Positions 1 through 8,443 of a stretch of DNA of 64,000 nucleotides are shown one piece after another. The notes under the pieces are model-generated. The model was not told the origin of the DNA. It saw only the letters and a program-made list of their open reading frames with translations, and ran no database searches. This DNA is from Alteromonas sp. ALT199. Its GTDB lineage: Bacteria; Pseudomonadota; Gammaproteobacteria; Enterobacterales; Alteromonadaceae. Where the stretch lies: positions 28,884-92,883 of the forward strand of contig NZ_JAHHDX010000076.1 in NCBI RefSeq assembly GCF_018619335.1. Direction: 5' to 3'. Position numbers and translations under genes: made by a program. Positions within the stretch are counted from its first letter, which is position 1, and every line of letters begins with the position of its first letter.

Positions 1-918
1 AATCGAGTAGAAAAAGTGCGGTACCATTTCTGTAGCCATTTCGCCTACTTGGTCGCGACTAAATTCAGCGTCGAATTTAAGGTGCGGTCGATTTGAAATG
101 TCCATAATACATTCAGCTCGGCACTCATCCATTGGCAATGCAAAGCCAAAGCGTCCAATTCCACGTTTGTCGCCCAGCGCCTTTTTAAGGGCTTCGCCGA
201 GTGCAAGCGCCGTATCTTCGATACTATGGTGATCGTCAATGTGCAAGTCGCCGTTGGTCGTAAGAGTTAGCTCAAAACCACCGTGGGTAGCAATTTGGTC
301 AAGCATGTGGTCAAAAAAGCCCATGCCGGTTTGAATCGTCGACTTGGCTTGCGAATCAAGGTCAACACGAACGCGAATATCGGTTTCAGAGGTGGTACGT
401 ACAACCTCTGCAATACGTGAAGACGCTAACAAGCTTTTCTGAATGTCATTCCAGTTTAAGCTTTCTCGATTGTACTGGAAGCTGCGAATACCCATGTTTT
501 CAGCAAGCTGTACATCGGTAATTCTGTCACCAATCACAAATGAACGAGTGAAGTCTACTTTACCTTTCTGCAAATATTCCTGGACCAAACCAAGCTTTGG
601 CTTGCGGCACGTACAGTTATCTTCATCGAAATGCGGGCAAATAAGCACATCGTCAAACACTACGCCTTGGCTTTCGAAAATGGCCATCATGGCATTGTGT
701 GGCTTGTCGAAGTCTTCTTGAGGGAAGCTGTCTGTGCCCAATCCGTCTTGATTACTTACCATAACGAGTTTAAATCCGGCCGCTTTAAGCTTTAGCAACA
801 CGGGAATAACATTTGGCTCGAAAACCAGTTTTTCTAGACTATCTAGTTGCTTATCAATCGGCGGCTCTTCAACAAGTGTACCGTCGCGGTCGATAAATAA
901 AATGGCTTGCTGACTCAT
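1..918 (-). CDS. hisB: Bifunctional histidinol-phosphatase / imidazoleglycerol-phosphate dehydratase HisB (partial, 3' end beyond window)
   Basis: Catalyses two steps of histidine biosynthesis: dehydration of imidazoleglycerol phosphate and dephosphorylation of histidinol phosphate. The reading frame is open from the ATG at 918 to base 1, giving the first 306 residues of a family that is usually about 355. The N-terminal HAD phosphatase has the DRDGT motif (D10, D12) and the zinc-type cysteine cluster C94/H96/C102/C104. The dehydratase domain starts near residue 170, with GFFDHML (200-206) and the metal-binding [10 protein letters not shown] (226-235). Its ATG overlaps the hisC stop (ATGA), so translation is probably coupled. 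The bifunctional fusion is typical of gammaproteobacteria. The remaining his genes should lie to the left. Confidence 0.97.
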   Translation of the reverse strand, partial: MSQQAILFIDRDGTLVEEPPIDKQLDSLEKLVFEPNVIPVLLKLKAAGFKLVMVSNQDGLGTDSFPQEDFDKPHNAMMAIFESQGVVFDDVLICPHFDEDNCTCRKPKLGLVQEYLQKGKVDFTRSFVIGDRITDVQLAENMGIRSFQYNRESLNWNDIQKSLLASSRIAEVVRTTSETDIRVRVDLDSQAKSTIQTGMGFFDHMLDQIATHGGFELTLTTNGDLHIDDHHSIEDTALALGEALKKALGDKRGIGRFGFALPMDECRAECIMDISNRPHLKFDAEFSRDQVGEMATEMVPHFFYSI

Positions 919-1994
919 GCCGCATCCTCACTATTTTTAAATTCGTTAATCAACTGCATTAAACGCTGATTTTGTTTTTCGGTGCCGATGCTCACGCGTA
1001 AACAGTTTTGTAAGTTAAGCTGTTTTGATTGGTCGCGAATTAGCATGCCTTGGCTTACCAAGTATTGCATTAGGGCTGGCGCTTTTGCGTAGCGGAATAA
1101 GATAAAGTTTGCTCGCCTGTCGCCAACTAATTCAAAGCCTTCAATTGCTTTTAAGGCTTCAGCTAATGCTTCTTTTTCACGGTTGAGTGTTGCAACTTGC
1201 AGCTCAAGTAACGTTAATGACTCTACCGACAGTGCTTGTGCAGCAATTTGTGCAACCGGTTCTGGAATAGGGTAGGGTGCAATTACTTTTAACAGTGCCT
1301 GTATGACTGGAGCTTGAGCAAGGGTAAAACCACAGCGAAGCCCAGCCAGCGCAAACGCTTTCGATAGCGTACGAAGTACAACTAGGTTCGGATAGTTGTT
1401 TATTTCATTTGCCCACGTATTGTCAGCATCAAATTCAATATACGCTTCATCTACCACCACTAAAGCCTTATCAGCAAAGTGATTAAGTACGGTTTTTATG
1501 TCTTCGCGGGCAACCGGTGTACCGGTTGGATTGTTCGGTGCGCAGATAAAAATCACGTTCACGTCTTCTTCAGCGCAAACAGCATTTACATTCAAGCTGA
1601 AATCGTCGTTTAAAGGCACTTTTTTAATGCCCACATCGCAGGTTTCAGCGCTGATGGCATACATACCGTAGGTAGGCGGGCAAATCAGAATTTTGTCTTT
1701 ACCCGGCGTACAGAAGGTACGAATAAGCAGTTCAATACCTTCGTCGGCACCACGAGTCACAATAAGCTGTGATTTATCTAGCTCTGCATAGTTTGCGTAA
1801 CCGCTTACTACTGCTTCAGGCTGACAAGACGGATACCGGTTAAAGTTACTGCTATCTACGCTGTATTCGTTAGCATAAGGTGATTCGTTGGCATTAAGCC
1901 AATCTTGACCACCTGAAAACAAACGACGTGCCGATTCGTAAGGCTTTAACGGCACTAAGTTTTCGTTAATCAAGTTATCGATAAGTGCCGACAT
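915..1994 (-). CDS. hisC: Histidinol-phosphate aminotransferase HisC
   Basis: PLP-dependent class I/II aminotransferase that converts imidazole acetol phosphate and glutamate to histidinol phosphate. It has 359 residues, normal for HisC. Visible marks are NANESPY near residue 34, CAPNNPTG (151-158), the VVDEAYIEF strand near 181, and [14 protein letters not shown] with the PLP-binding lysine at K212. The start codon overlaps the hisD stop by one base (TGATG), and the stop overlaps the hisB start, as expected for a tightly coupled operon. Nothing appears missing. Confidence 0.97.
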   Translation of the reverse strand: MSALIDNLINENLVPLKPYESARRLFSGGQDWLNANESPYANEYSVDSSNFNRYPSCQPEAVVSGYANYAELDKSQLIVTRGADEGIELLIRTFCTPGKDKILICPPTYGMYAISAETCDVGIKKVPLNDDFSLNVNAVCAEEDVNVIFICAPNNPTGTPVAREDIKTVLNHFADKALVVVDEAYIEFDADNTWANEINNYPNLVVLRTLSKAFALAGLRCGFTLAQAPVIQALLKVIAPYPIPEPVAQIAAQALSVESLTLLELQVATLNREKEALAEALKAIEGFELVGDRRANFILFRYAKAPALMQYLVSQGMLIRDQSKQLNLQNCLRVSIGTEKQNQRLMQLINEFKNSEDAA

Positions 1995-3298
1995 CAGGCG
2001 TCTCCTTGCTGAAGTGCCTGCATACGAAGTGCAACGGCCTGCTCGTGGGCGTCTAACCCTTCTGCTGCTGCTAGTGCCATAATAGCAGGGCCTAAATTGC
2101 GCATGCCGTCTTCACTTAGCTCTTGAATGGTGTAGCGACGCATAAAGTCCAACAGACCAAGGCTAGAATAGTTCTTAGCATAGCCATAGGTTGGCAGTAC
2201 GTGGTTAGTGCCTGACGCATAATCACCAGCAGACTCTGGCGACCAAGGGCCTAAGAAAATAGAGCCTGCATACTTAATTTTTGGTAGATAATCGCGGGCA
2301 TTCTCGATTTGCACGATTAAGTGTTCGGCCGCGTAAGCGTTGCTTGCTTCAATAGCCTGTTCAATTGAATCGGCCAATATATAACGTGCATTTTCCATAG
2401 CCGGGCGCGCAATTTCAGCGCGAGACAGCGTAGCTAGTTGGCGTTCAACCGCCGCTTTTGCTTCTTCGATAAGCGTGGCGCTGTTAGATACTAAAATAGC
2501 CTGCGAGTCTGGACCGTGCTCTGCTTGAGAAAGTAAGTCTGACGCTACAAACTCAGGGTTTGCGAATTCATCGGCTAGAACCAATACCTCTGACGGGCCA
2601 GCCGGCATATCAATGGCCGCACCATCTGCGCGTTGGCTAACTTGTTGTTTAGCTTCAGTCACAAAACTATTGCCTGGGCCGAAAATTTTATCGACTTGCG
2701 GGATAGTTTCAGTACCTAGTGCCATGGCTGCAACCGCTTGTGCTCCGCCGCATAAGAAAATATTGTCAATGCCGCATTTTCTTGCCGCATAGGCAATTTC
2801 AGGCGCGATAAGCTGTTCTTTGTTTGGCGGTGTACACAGTAGTTTGTTCTCACAACCTGCCACTAACGCTGGTACACCAAGCATTAGCACAGTAGAAGGA
2901 AGCGGTGCGCTTCCACCCGGAATATAAAGCCCTACAGCATCAAGCGATGTAAAGCGAAGCTCGCATTTAACCCCAGGTGTGGTGGTGAGTGTAATATCAC
3001 TAGGAACTTGGGCTTCGTGGAAGGCTTTAATGTTGTTAAACGCCGTGTCGATAGCGCTTGCTACTTCTGGCGTTACTTTAGCCGCAAGGGCGTCGATATT
3101 TTCTTGCGAGAGCACAAGGTTAGTTAGGTCGGGGCAATCAAACTTACGAGTATAGTCGAGTACTGCCGCATCACCTTCTACTTCAACGCGGGCGATAATG
3201 TCGCCCACGGTTTGCTTTAACTGTTGGCTATTGGCCATAGCCGGGCGGGCTAGCGCCTGTTTTTTCTCATTTGCCGAGAGAGATGACCAAGTAATCAT
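1994..3298 (-). CDS. hisD: Histidinol dehydrogenase HisD
   Basis: NAD-dependent, zinc-containing enzyme that oxidises histidinol to histidine in two steps. The 434-residue length matches the family. Recognisable segments are the glycine-rich GLYIPGGSAPLPSTVLM near residue 130, IFGPGNSFVTEAK near 205, PAGPSEVLV near 232, SQAEHGPDSQA near 257 (metal and substrate side chains), and a C-terminal DFMRRYTIQEL. It follows hisG by 13 bases and overlaps hisC by one base, so it is the second structural gene of the operon. Confidence 0.98.
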   Translation of the reverse strand: MITWSSLSANEKKQALARPAMANSQQLKQTVGDIIARVEVEGDAAVLDYTRKFDCPDLTNLVLSQENIDALAAKVTPEVASAIDTAFNNIKAFHEAQVPSDITLTTTPGVKCELRFTSLDAVGLYIPGGSAPLPSTVLMLGVPALVAGCENKLLCTPPNKEQLIAPEIAYAARKCGIDNIFLCGGAQAVAAMALGTETIPQVDKIFGPGNSFVTEAKQQVSQRADGAAIDMPAGPSEVLVLADEFANPEFVASDLLSQAEHGPDSQAILVSNSATLIEEAKAAVERQLATLSRAEIARPAMENARYILADSIEQAIEASNAYAAEHLIVQIENARDYLPKIKYAGSIFLGPWSPESAGDYASGTNHVLPTYGYAKNYSSLGLLDFMRRYTIQELSEDGMRNLGPAIMALAAAEGLDAHEQAVALRMQALQQGDA

Positions 3299-3311
3299 AA
3301 TCGTCTGCCTT

Positions 3312-4213
3312 TTAGCCCATCATTTTTTCGATTGGCATTACAAGAATAGAGCTACAACCAAGGGCTTTAAGCTTTTCCATGGTTTCCCAGAATAAGGTTT
3401 CTGTAGAAACTACGTGGATAGCAACTTGCTCTTCATTTCCAGCTAATGGAAGCACCGTCGGGTTTTCAGCACCTGGAAGTAGGCTTTTAACCTGCTCTAA
3501 ATAGGCTTTAGGTGCATGCAGCATGATGTACTTGCTTTCTTTTGCTAGTAATACCCCATCAGCACGAGGCATTAGGCGATTGACCAATGTTATTTTCTCG
3601 TCGCTAAGTTCGCTGTCGGTACGCTTGATAAGTACTGCCTTACTGCGGAAGATAACATCTTTTTCCACAAGACCATTTGCTTCAAGGGTTGCGCCTGTTG
3701 ATACTAGGTCACAAATAGCGTCAGCGACACCAGCTCTAGGTGCTACTTCTACTGAGCCCTGCAGCATTACAGCTTTTGCGTTAATGCCTTGGTCTTTGAA
3801 GTAGCGCTCAAGAAGGTAAGGGTAAGTAGTTGCTACTTTTTTGCCTTCTAAAGACTTAATGCCGTCGTAATCCATTCATTGGGTACGGCAATTGATAGTC
3901 TGCAGCCGCCGTAATCTAAACGACGTAATACTTCATACTCGAACGGTTTACCTGCCGCTTTGCGTTCCAGCATTTTTTCTTCAAGCTCGTTTTCACCAAT
4001 GAAGCCAAGGTCACAAACGCCGTCCATAACAAGGCCTGGAATATCGTCGTCACGTACGCGAAGTAAATCGATTGGCTCGTTCGTTGAGTGCGCAATCAGC
4101 AGGCGATCACGAATGTTCAATTTAATGCCGATAGCTTTAAGAAGCGCGATGCTATCATCACTTAAGCGACCTGATTTTTGTACGGCAATTCGAAGTCTGT
4201 TGCTGTTACTCAT
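3312..4213 (-). pseudogene. hisG: ATP phosphoribosyltransferase HisG, interrupted by a one-base frameshift
   Basis: First enzyme of histidine biosynthesis, joining ATP and PRPP, and the target of histidine feedback. The gene is split into two overlapping frames. 4213-3848 encodes residues 1-121, including [30 protein letters not shown] and [13 protein letters not shown], then runs into a false tail. 3875-3312 encodes the rest in the -1 frame, including [15 protein letters not shown] [27 protein letters not shown] and the regulatory C-terminal domain. Adding one G to the GG at 3872-3873 (minus-strand reading) joins them as NEW-DYDG and restores a 300-residue long-form HisG, the normal length. 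A good RBS (AAGGA) precedes the ATG. It is either a true lesion, which would imply histidine auxotrophy, or a homopolymer sequencing error. The intact downstream operon favours error. Confidence 0.93.
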
Positions 4214-4263
4214 TGAAACGTTCCTTACACGTTGTATTTTAACTTTTGATTGCGCCTAAAACG

Positions 4264-4292
4264 AAAAACCCCCGGAAGTTTCCTTCCGAGGG
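4264..4292 (-). terminator. his operon attenuator terminator
   Basis: On the minus strand a 9-bp G/C-rich stem (CCTCGGAAG paired with CTTCCGGGG) with a GAAA loop is followed directly by a T run. It lies between the hisL leader peptide and hisG, the standard arrangement for ribosome-mediated transcription attenuation. Confidence 0.88.
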
Positions 4293-4356
4293 TCGAGAAT
4301 TTTTCTATCTGCGCCGTTGGAAGGAAATATAGACCTTCCAGCACGAACCTGAAAGG

Positions 4357-4401
4357 TTATGCTTTGTGATGGTGGTGATGTTTCGCTGCGCAGTTAATCA
4401 T
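4357..4401 (-). CDS. hisL: his operon leader peptide HisL
   Basis: A 14-codon open frame, MINCAAKHHHHHKA, lies upstream of the attenuator and hisG. The five consecutive histidine codons (CAT CAC CAC CAT CAC) are the sensor. When charged tRNA-His is scarce the ribosome should stall there and allow an antiterminator to form. The E. coli leader has seven His codons, so this is a shorter form of the same device. The frame is too short for routine gene finding. Confidence 0.9.
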   Translation of the reverse strand: MINCAAKHHHHHKA

Positions 4402-4437
4402 TTTGGTGAATCTAATTCCTAATTTCGAACGGCTGAA

Positions 4438-4466
4438 ACATTAGCGGTTTGAGCATCGATTTGCAA
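4438..4466 (-). promoter_or_regulatory. Probable his operon promoter
   Basis: On the minus strand TTGCAA (4466-4461) is separated by exactly 17 bases from TAATGT (4443-4438). This places the transcript start about 30 bases before hisL. The hexamers match sigma-70 consensus only moderately, so this is a position-supported prediction. Confidence 0.5.
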
Positions 4467-4610
4467 GGCAAAAGTGAACTCTTTTGATACATTAACTCTA
4501 AATTAATATACATATAATAAAACAATTCGTTATGAACTAGTTGTGAACCATAATTTTAAGCACCACTTTGCCGATAAATTATATAACACGTACACATTTT
4601 AGGAGGGCGT

Positions 4611-4850
4611 ATGAGCAACGATTTACTGTTTCCCATTTTGCCTCGCAATACCAAAGTGCCGGTGGAACCCGATGAGCGGGTTAAGAAAGTGCAGAAGACA
4701 AAGAAGTCTGAGCATCTCAGTGAAGAAGATCGCGACAACTACCAAGACATAAAACGCACAGAGGTGGTCGATGCATCAATCGAGAGCTCGAAAGACAAAG
4801 AGCGAGAAAGTAACAATGGCGGGCTTAAGCATATCGATATTGATGTTTAG
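4611..4850 (+). CDS. Small charged hypothetical protein
   Basis: A 79-residue protein that I do not recognise. It has a strong ribosome-binding site (TTAGGAGGGCGT just before the ATG), which supports real translation. The first 15 residues are hydrophobic/proline-containing (LLFPILPRN). The rest is rich in K, E, D and S without cysteine or a membrane segment, suggesting a soluble and possibly disordered protein. It converges on parA, with 15 bases between the two stops, and is transcribed away from the his operon. No function is proposed. Confidence 0.6.
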   Translation: MSNDLLFPILPRNTKVPVEPDERVKKVQKTKKSEHLSEEDRDNYQDIKRTEVVDASIESSKDKERESNNGGLKHIDIDV

Positions 4851-4865
4851 GTAATTCTAGTAGCA

Positions 4866-5639
4866 TTACGCTTTCTCTGCGTTTAGCTCGTCAAATAACG
4901 CCTCGATTTGCCTTGTGACTTTGTGTTTAGGCAAATAGAAGGGCAGCGGCACACGTTTAGAATGAGACTCTTTCACCTTCACCGTAGCACTTATATAGCT
5001 CTCTAACACTGGCAACCCTTGTTGTTTGAGCGATTGCACTAGTTCTGTAGGCAGCTTTGCTTGACTATTGAATTGATTAACTACAATACCCAACAAGCGA
5101 AGTTCTGGGTTATGGTCTTCTTTAAGTTCTGTTGCATTCTCAAGTAAGTGCTCGATAGCTTGTGCGGAAAAGTCATCACAATCAAAAGGTACACAAAAGC
5201 CATCTGCAGCAATAAGTGCCGCTTTTGAATAGAAATTAAAATTCGGTGGCGTATCAATATAGATGTTGTCGAATTCGCCCTTTAACTCTTTTAATGCGTC
5301 CCTGAGTTTAAAAATTTTGTACCGAGATTCGAGTTCTCGCTCTACGTCAGCTAAGGCTGGTGAGGACGGCATGACGAAGAGGTTTTCAAAAGGCGTGGGG
5401 TGAACGAACTCCTTAGGTTTCTTTGCGGTTCTAAATATTCCCACAACTTGTTTGAACATATCGGCAACAGTAAGGCTTTGTTCACTGACGTTAAACCCCA
5501 CGTAGTGAGTGCTATTTCCTTGAGCGTCTAAGTCTACTAATAAGGTCTTGTAACCCAGTTTGGCGCTTTGAGCGGCTAGGTTAGTGCTTATAGTAGATTT
5601 GCCCACGCCGCCTTTTTGGTTAAACACCACGGTAATCAT
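4866..5639 (-). CDS. Orphan ParA-family ATPase
   Basis: Deviant-Walker ATPase of the ParA/Soj/MinD superfamily, 257 residues. The sequence shows QKGGVGKST (residues 8-16, with the signature lysine early in the P-loop), LLVDLDAQGNST near 34 (switch I) and NIYIDTPPNF near 145 (Walker B). Family members move cargo such as DNA, protein clusters or chemoreceptor arrays over the nucleoid. No parB-like gene or obvious parS cluster is adjacent, and the neighbours are unrelated, so its cargo is unknown. It is unlikely to be the main chromosomal ParA, which normally sits with parB near the origin. Confidence 0.85.
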   Translation of the reverse strand: MITVVFNQKGGVGKSTISTNLAAQSAKLGYKTLLVDLDAQGNSTHYVGFNVSEQSLTVADMFKQVVGIFRTAKKPKEFVHPTPFENLFVMPSSPALADVERELESRYKIFKLRDALKELKGEFDNIYIDTPPNFNFYSKAALIAADGFCVPFDCDDFSAQAIEHLLENATELKEDHNPELRLLGIVVNQFNSQAKLPTELVQSLKQQGLPVLESYISATVKVKESHSKRVPLPFYLPKHKVTRQIEALFDELNAEKA

Positions 5640-5761
5640 AAAAAATCCCTTTGCTAAACATGTTAAAATATGCCCAATTAAAAGCGTTTATGCAAAACCT
5701 TGTCTAAGGTTTAATGGCAGCCAGACTTGGCAAGCTCGCGGTAAAAAATGCCAGCGAAAAT

Positions 5762-5791
5762 AAAAAGGCCTCTTGCATTCAAGAGGCCTTT
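5762..5791 (-). terminator. Rho-independent terminator of the SYLF lipoprotein gene
   Basis: AAAGGCCTCTT and AAGAGGCCTTT form an 11-bp stem with a short loop. On the minus strand the stem is followed by TTTTATTTT. It lies 50 bases past the stop of the lipoprotein gene. Confidence 0.85.
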
Positions 5792-5842
5792 GGTTGTTTG
5801 AAGCACTAATCGCTACTGCGATTAGGCATAGCTAGGGCAGAA

Positions 5843-6415
5843 TCAGTTTAGTTCTTTATCTACCCAAAATTTTGTGCCTTTTACAGTGGCCTGTAAAGTA
5901 AGACCGCTTTCAGTCATGGTGTAAACCGTTACATTACCAAGATAACCTTCGCCTTCTGCAGAAGCGCCTTTATTACCTGCTTTTGCCGCTACATCTGCAT
6001 TTCCGCCAACAGTCCAGCCGTTCTCGATAAAATAGTTCATCGCTTTTTGAGTGTGGAAAACCATTACAACTCGGTAATCTTTAGCGCCCAGCCCTATACC
6101 AACACCACCCTCAGCCATATTCATATAGGTTTTTGCGCCGGTAACGTTATTGTTTACTACACCGTAACCAGTGCCCGCAGCAACAAAAAATACGTTAATG
6201 TTGGCGTTAGTGAAGACGGCGTAGCCCGCCGCGTCCCTGACTTGAGAGCGCGTATCTGGTTTCTCAGAATAAAGACGTGCAAGCGCGTTCTCCTGCATAT
6301 CTAAGATCGCTTGTTGCTTTTCAGCAACAGTACCATCTCCCATAGAAGCACAAGCTGTTAAAGCCAAAACGGCAGCCAAAAATACAGACTTAATAGCTAA
6401 CTTACTCATTCTCAT
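5843..6415 (-). CDS. SYLF (YSC84-like) domain lipoprotein
   Basis: 190 residues. The N-terminus is a lipoprotein signal peptide ending LTAC, with the lipidated cysteine at C22. The rest is a SYLF/YSC84-type domain with its characteristic AGYAVFTNANINVFFVAAGTG-like start near 64, GVGIGLGAKDYRVVMVF near 105 and a C-terminal YTMTESGL...G.KFW segment. In other organisms the domain binds phospholipids; bacterial lipoprotein versions are common but poorly characterised. Probable location is the outer-membrane inner leaflet or periplasm. A clear RBS (AAGGAG) precedes the ATG, and the second in-frame ATG two codons later is also possible. It appears monocistronic, with its own terminator. Confidence 0.85.
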   Translation of the reverse strand: MRMSKLAIKSVFLAAVLALTACASMGDGTVAEKQQAILDMQENALARLYSEKPDTRSQVRDAAGYAVFTNANINVFFVAAGTGYGVVNNNVTGAKTYMNMAEGGVGIGLGAKDYRVVMVFHTQKAMNYFIENGWTVGGNADVAAKAGNKGASAEGEGYLGNVTVYTMTESGLTLQATVKGTKFWVDKELN

Positions 6416-6518
6416 GCAATTCTCCTTAGCATGTAGGTATTTTACAATCTACAACGAAAGACCACTTTCACTGTTTGTAATTCAATAAAAAACCGAGTTT
6501 AATTTTCTTACATGCTTT

Positions 6519-6566
6519 CTACGCAAAAAGTGTGCTAATTAGCGCAGCTGTAACATCATTTTTCAC
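6519..6566 (-). other. Near-perfect Shine-Dalgarno with only tiny open frames (possible leader peptide)
   Basis: On the minus strand AGGAGGTGA (6571-6563) is an almost complete anti-SD match, yet no long gene follows. Two tiny frames could use it: ATG at 6559 (MMLQLR, stop at 6539) or GTG at 6566 (MKNDVTAALISTLFA, stop at 6519). It lies about 100 bases before the SYLF lipoprotein gene. Translation is not demonstrated. Confidence 0.25.
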
Positions 6567-6677
6567 CTCCTCTTTTAAAAGGAGGAAAGGAGAAAACCGC
6601 GTTTAACGTGCGAAGCTAAATTATTCCTCAAAAATATCAACCAAACCTTATGTTTTCCATTTTGAAAATTTCATGAA

Positions 6678-7379
6678 TTAGTTGTCTCTGTCATATTCGG
6701 TATTTAATGGCACTTTTCTTTCATAAAGAACGTTCATTTTTCTATGATCGAAACTTAAGAAAAACAGAGCCTTCAAGTACTGGTTTAATATTGCTTGTCT
6801 AAAAATACCATTTTTAACAAACCGGACGGCGGAAGTGGTACTGGTAGCACCTAGTCTTATGCTCTTGTGCTTTTTCAACATTTTACAAAGTAAAGTATCT
6901 TCAAAAATATCGACTTCCGGTAAGGGAAGCTTTTCTTTTAAAATCATAGCGCGAGCAAAAATGCAGTGATCTAAATAATAGATCTTCTTCTTATCTCCTC
7001 GAACATTATTGGAATACCAGGAAGTGAACTTTAGTGCAGGGTGTTTTACATCGAATTGATGTGTGAACCCACCCCAAACCACTTCTTCGCTAATTTGATT
7101 GAGTTGGGCTAACGCATCTTCAGATAAAACACTGCGAGGGTGATGAAGCACAATCCAATCTCCAGTTGCAGCTTCAATACCTAAATTTAGTCTGGCAGAA
7201 CGAGATTGCGTGTCGGTTTGAATAAATTTGTCAGCGTATTCTTTCGCGATCTCTGCTGTTCCATCACAACTAAAGGAGTCAACAATAACTAATTCTGCCT
7301 CTTTAGGAATACTTTTGAGAACTTTTCTAAAGTAAGTGCTTCTCCCTTCATTAAGGGTGGGGATGACGATAGTAATCAT
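6678..7379 (-). CDS. Family 2 glycosyltransferase (TIGR04283-like), DXD motif altered
   Basis: 233 residues from the ATG at 7379. The frame is open upstream to an ATG at 7460, but the conserved fold starts at MITIVIPTLNEG, so the shorter form is preferred. The GT-A pattern is VIPTLNEG (5-12), ELVIVDSFSCDGT (29-41), SRSARLNLGIEAATGDWIVL (59-78) and EDTLLCKMLKK (160-170), closest to the TIGR04283 transferases. The usual LHADT segment, which holds the metal-binding DXD, reads LHHPRS (78-83) here, so the acidic pair is missing. That suggests altered metal use or a non-catalytic role. It is transcribed divergently from the sugar-polymer operon starting at 7586. Acceptor and donor are unknown. Confidence 0.75.
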   Translation of the reverse strand: MITIVIPTLNEGRSTYFRKVLKSIPKEAELVIVDSFSCDGTAEIAKEYADKFIQTDTQSRSARLNLGIEAATGDWIVLHHPRSVLSEDALAQLNQISEEVVWGGFTHQFDVKHPALKFTSWYSNNVRGDKKKIYYLDHCIFARAMILKEKLPLPEVDIFEDTLLCKMLKKHKSIRLGATSTTSAVRFVKNGIFRQAILNQYLKALFFLSFDHRKMNVLYERKVPLNTEYDRDN

Positions 7380-7585
7380 TGTGTACTTTTTGTTTTTACG
7401 AAAGTGATGGGAAAAGTTTATCTTCCTATTTCGCCTGTATCTTTCACAAAAGTACGGCATTTATAACAAAACTATCATCAAGATAAGGTTATTTTCTCAC
7501 TTTAGAGTTTGGCTATTGCCTCGTCAAAAATCCTCAATCAGACTCCATCAAAAGTTATCAACCTCACACTTAAATTTGGGATAAT

Positions 7586-8443
7586 TTGATGAGTCATAAA
7601 AATAAGATAATCAGTAAAAAAGTGGTTTTGTGTATGCTGGGTTCAAGCATATTACTTGGTTTGTTTAGCCATCAATCGTACGCTGGGGCTTGGGTGGCTG
7701 ATAAGGGTAAAGGTTACAATAAGCTTTCTTACAACACATATAATGCCGATGAATTTGAGGGCGACAATACTGATTTTGGTGAATTCGATAGTTCCTCCAC
7801 GACATTGTATGCAGAATATGGATTAGGCAATAATTTTGGGCTTTTCGGATCGCTTTCATATCAAGATTTAGAGCAGACAGATTCTAGCGACGTTGCAACA
7901 ACAGGAAATGGCTTTAGCGATTTAGAGCTTGGTGTGAAATATCAGTGGCAGGCCGAACCATTCGTGCTTACTACTTCTCTTCTTGTAAAGCTTCCTTATC
8001 TCTATGACGAGAATAAGCCTTTACCTACTGGTAATGGTCAAGAAGATGTTGAATTCAAGGTGCTTGTAGGTAAAAGCCTTTATCCATATGGTTATCTTGG
8101 TGTGGAAGCGGGCTATCGTTATCGCGCAGATGCTCCTTCCGACGAATATAGGTACTTAGTAGAGTACGGCTACTCATTTAATAAAAACGTATATGTACGT
8201 ACCAAATTAGACGGCATTCTAAGTGCAAAAAATGCGGATGACGCACCACTTTCACAGACGGGGAGTCTACTTCTTGTGCCTGAATTCGATTTAGGTAAGT
8301 TAGAAATGACAGTGGGCTACAACTTTGACAGTAACCGCGGCGGCTCACAGTGGGGCCTAGAATTTACCTATACTGACGAAATCTATGGTGACAACGCGCT
8401 TCAGGGTGAAACTTTTTCTCTAGGAATTACTCGTGTTTTCTAA
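7586..8443 (+). CDS. Outer-membrane beta-barrel protein of the sugar-polymer locus
   Basis: 285 residues. A signal peptide (basic start, hydrophobic CMLGSSILLGLF, cleavage near A33) is followed by alternating amphipathic strands rich in Tyr, Gly and acidic residues, and the chain ends in a C-terminal Phe (GITRVF), the usual signature for outer-membrane insertion. It resembles the barrel proteins found beside processive glycosyltransferases (XagA-like), although that family is little studied. Its last 11 bases overlap the next gene, so barrel and polymerase are translationally linked. A role in export or anchoring of the glycan made by the neighbouring enzymes is inferred from position. Confidence 0.7.
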   Translation: MMSHKNKIISKKVVLCMLGSSILLGLFSHQSYAGAWVADKGKGYNKLSYNTYNADEFEGDNTDFGEFDSSSTTLYAEYGLGNNFGLFGSLSYQDLEQTDSSDVATTGNGFSDLELGVKYQWQAEPFVLTTSLLVKLPYLYDENKPLPTGNGQEDVEFKVLVGKSLYPYGYLGVEAGYRYRADAPSDEYRYLVEYGYSFNKNVYVRTKLDGILSAKNADDAPLSQTGSLLLVPEFDLGKLEMTVGYNFDSNRGGSQWGLEFTYTDEIYGDNALQGETFSLGITRVF

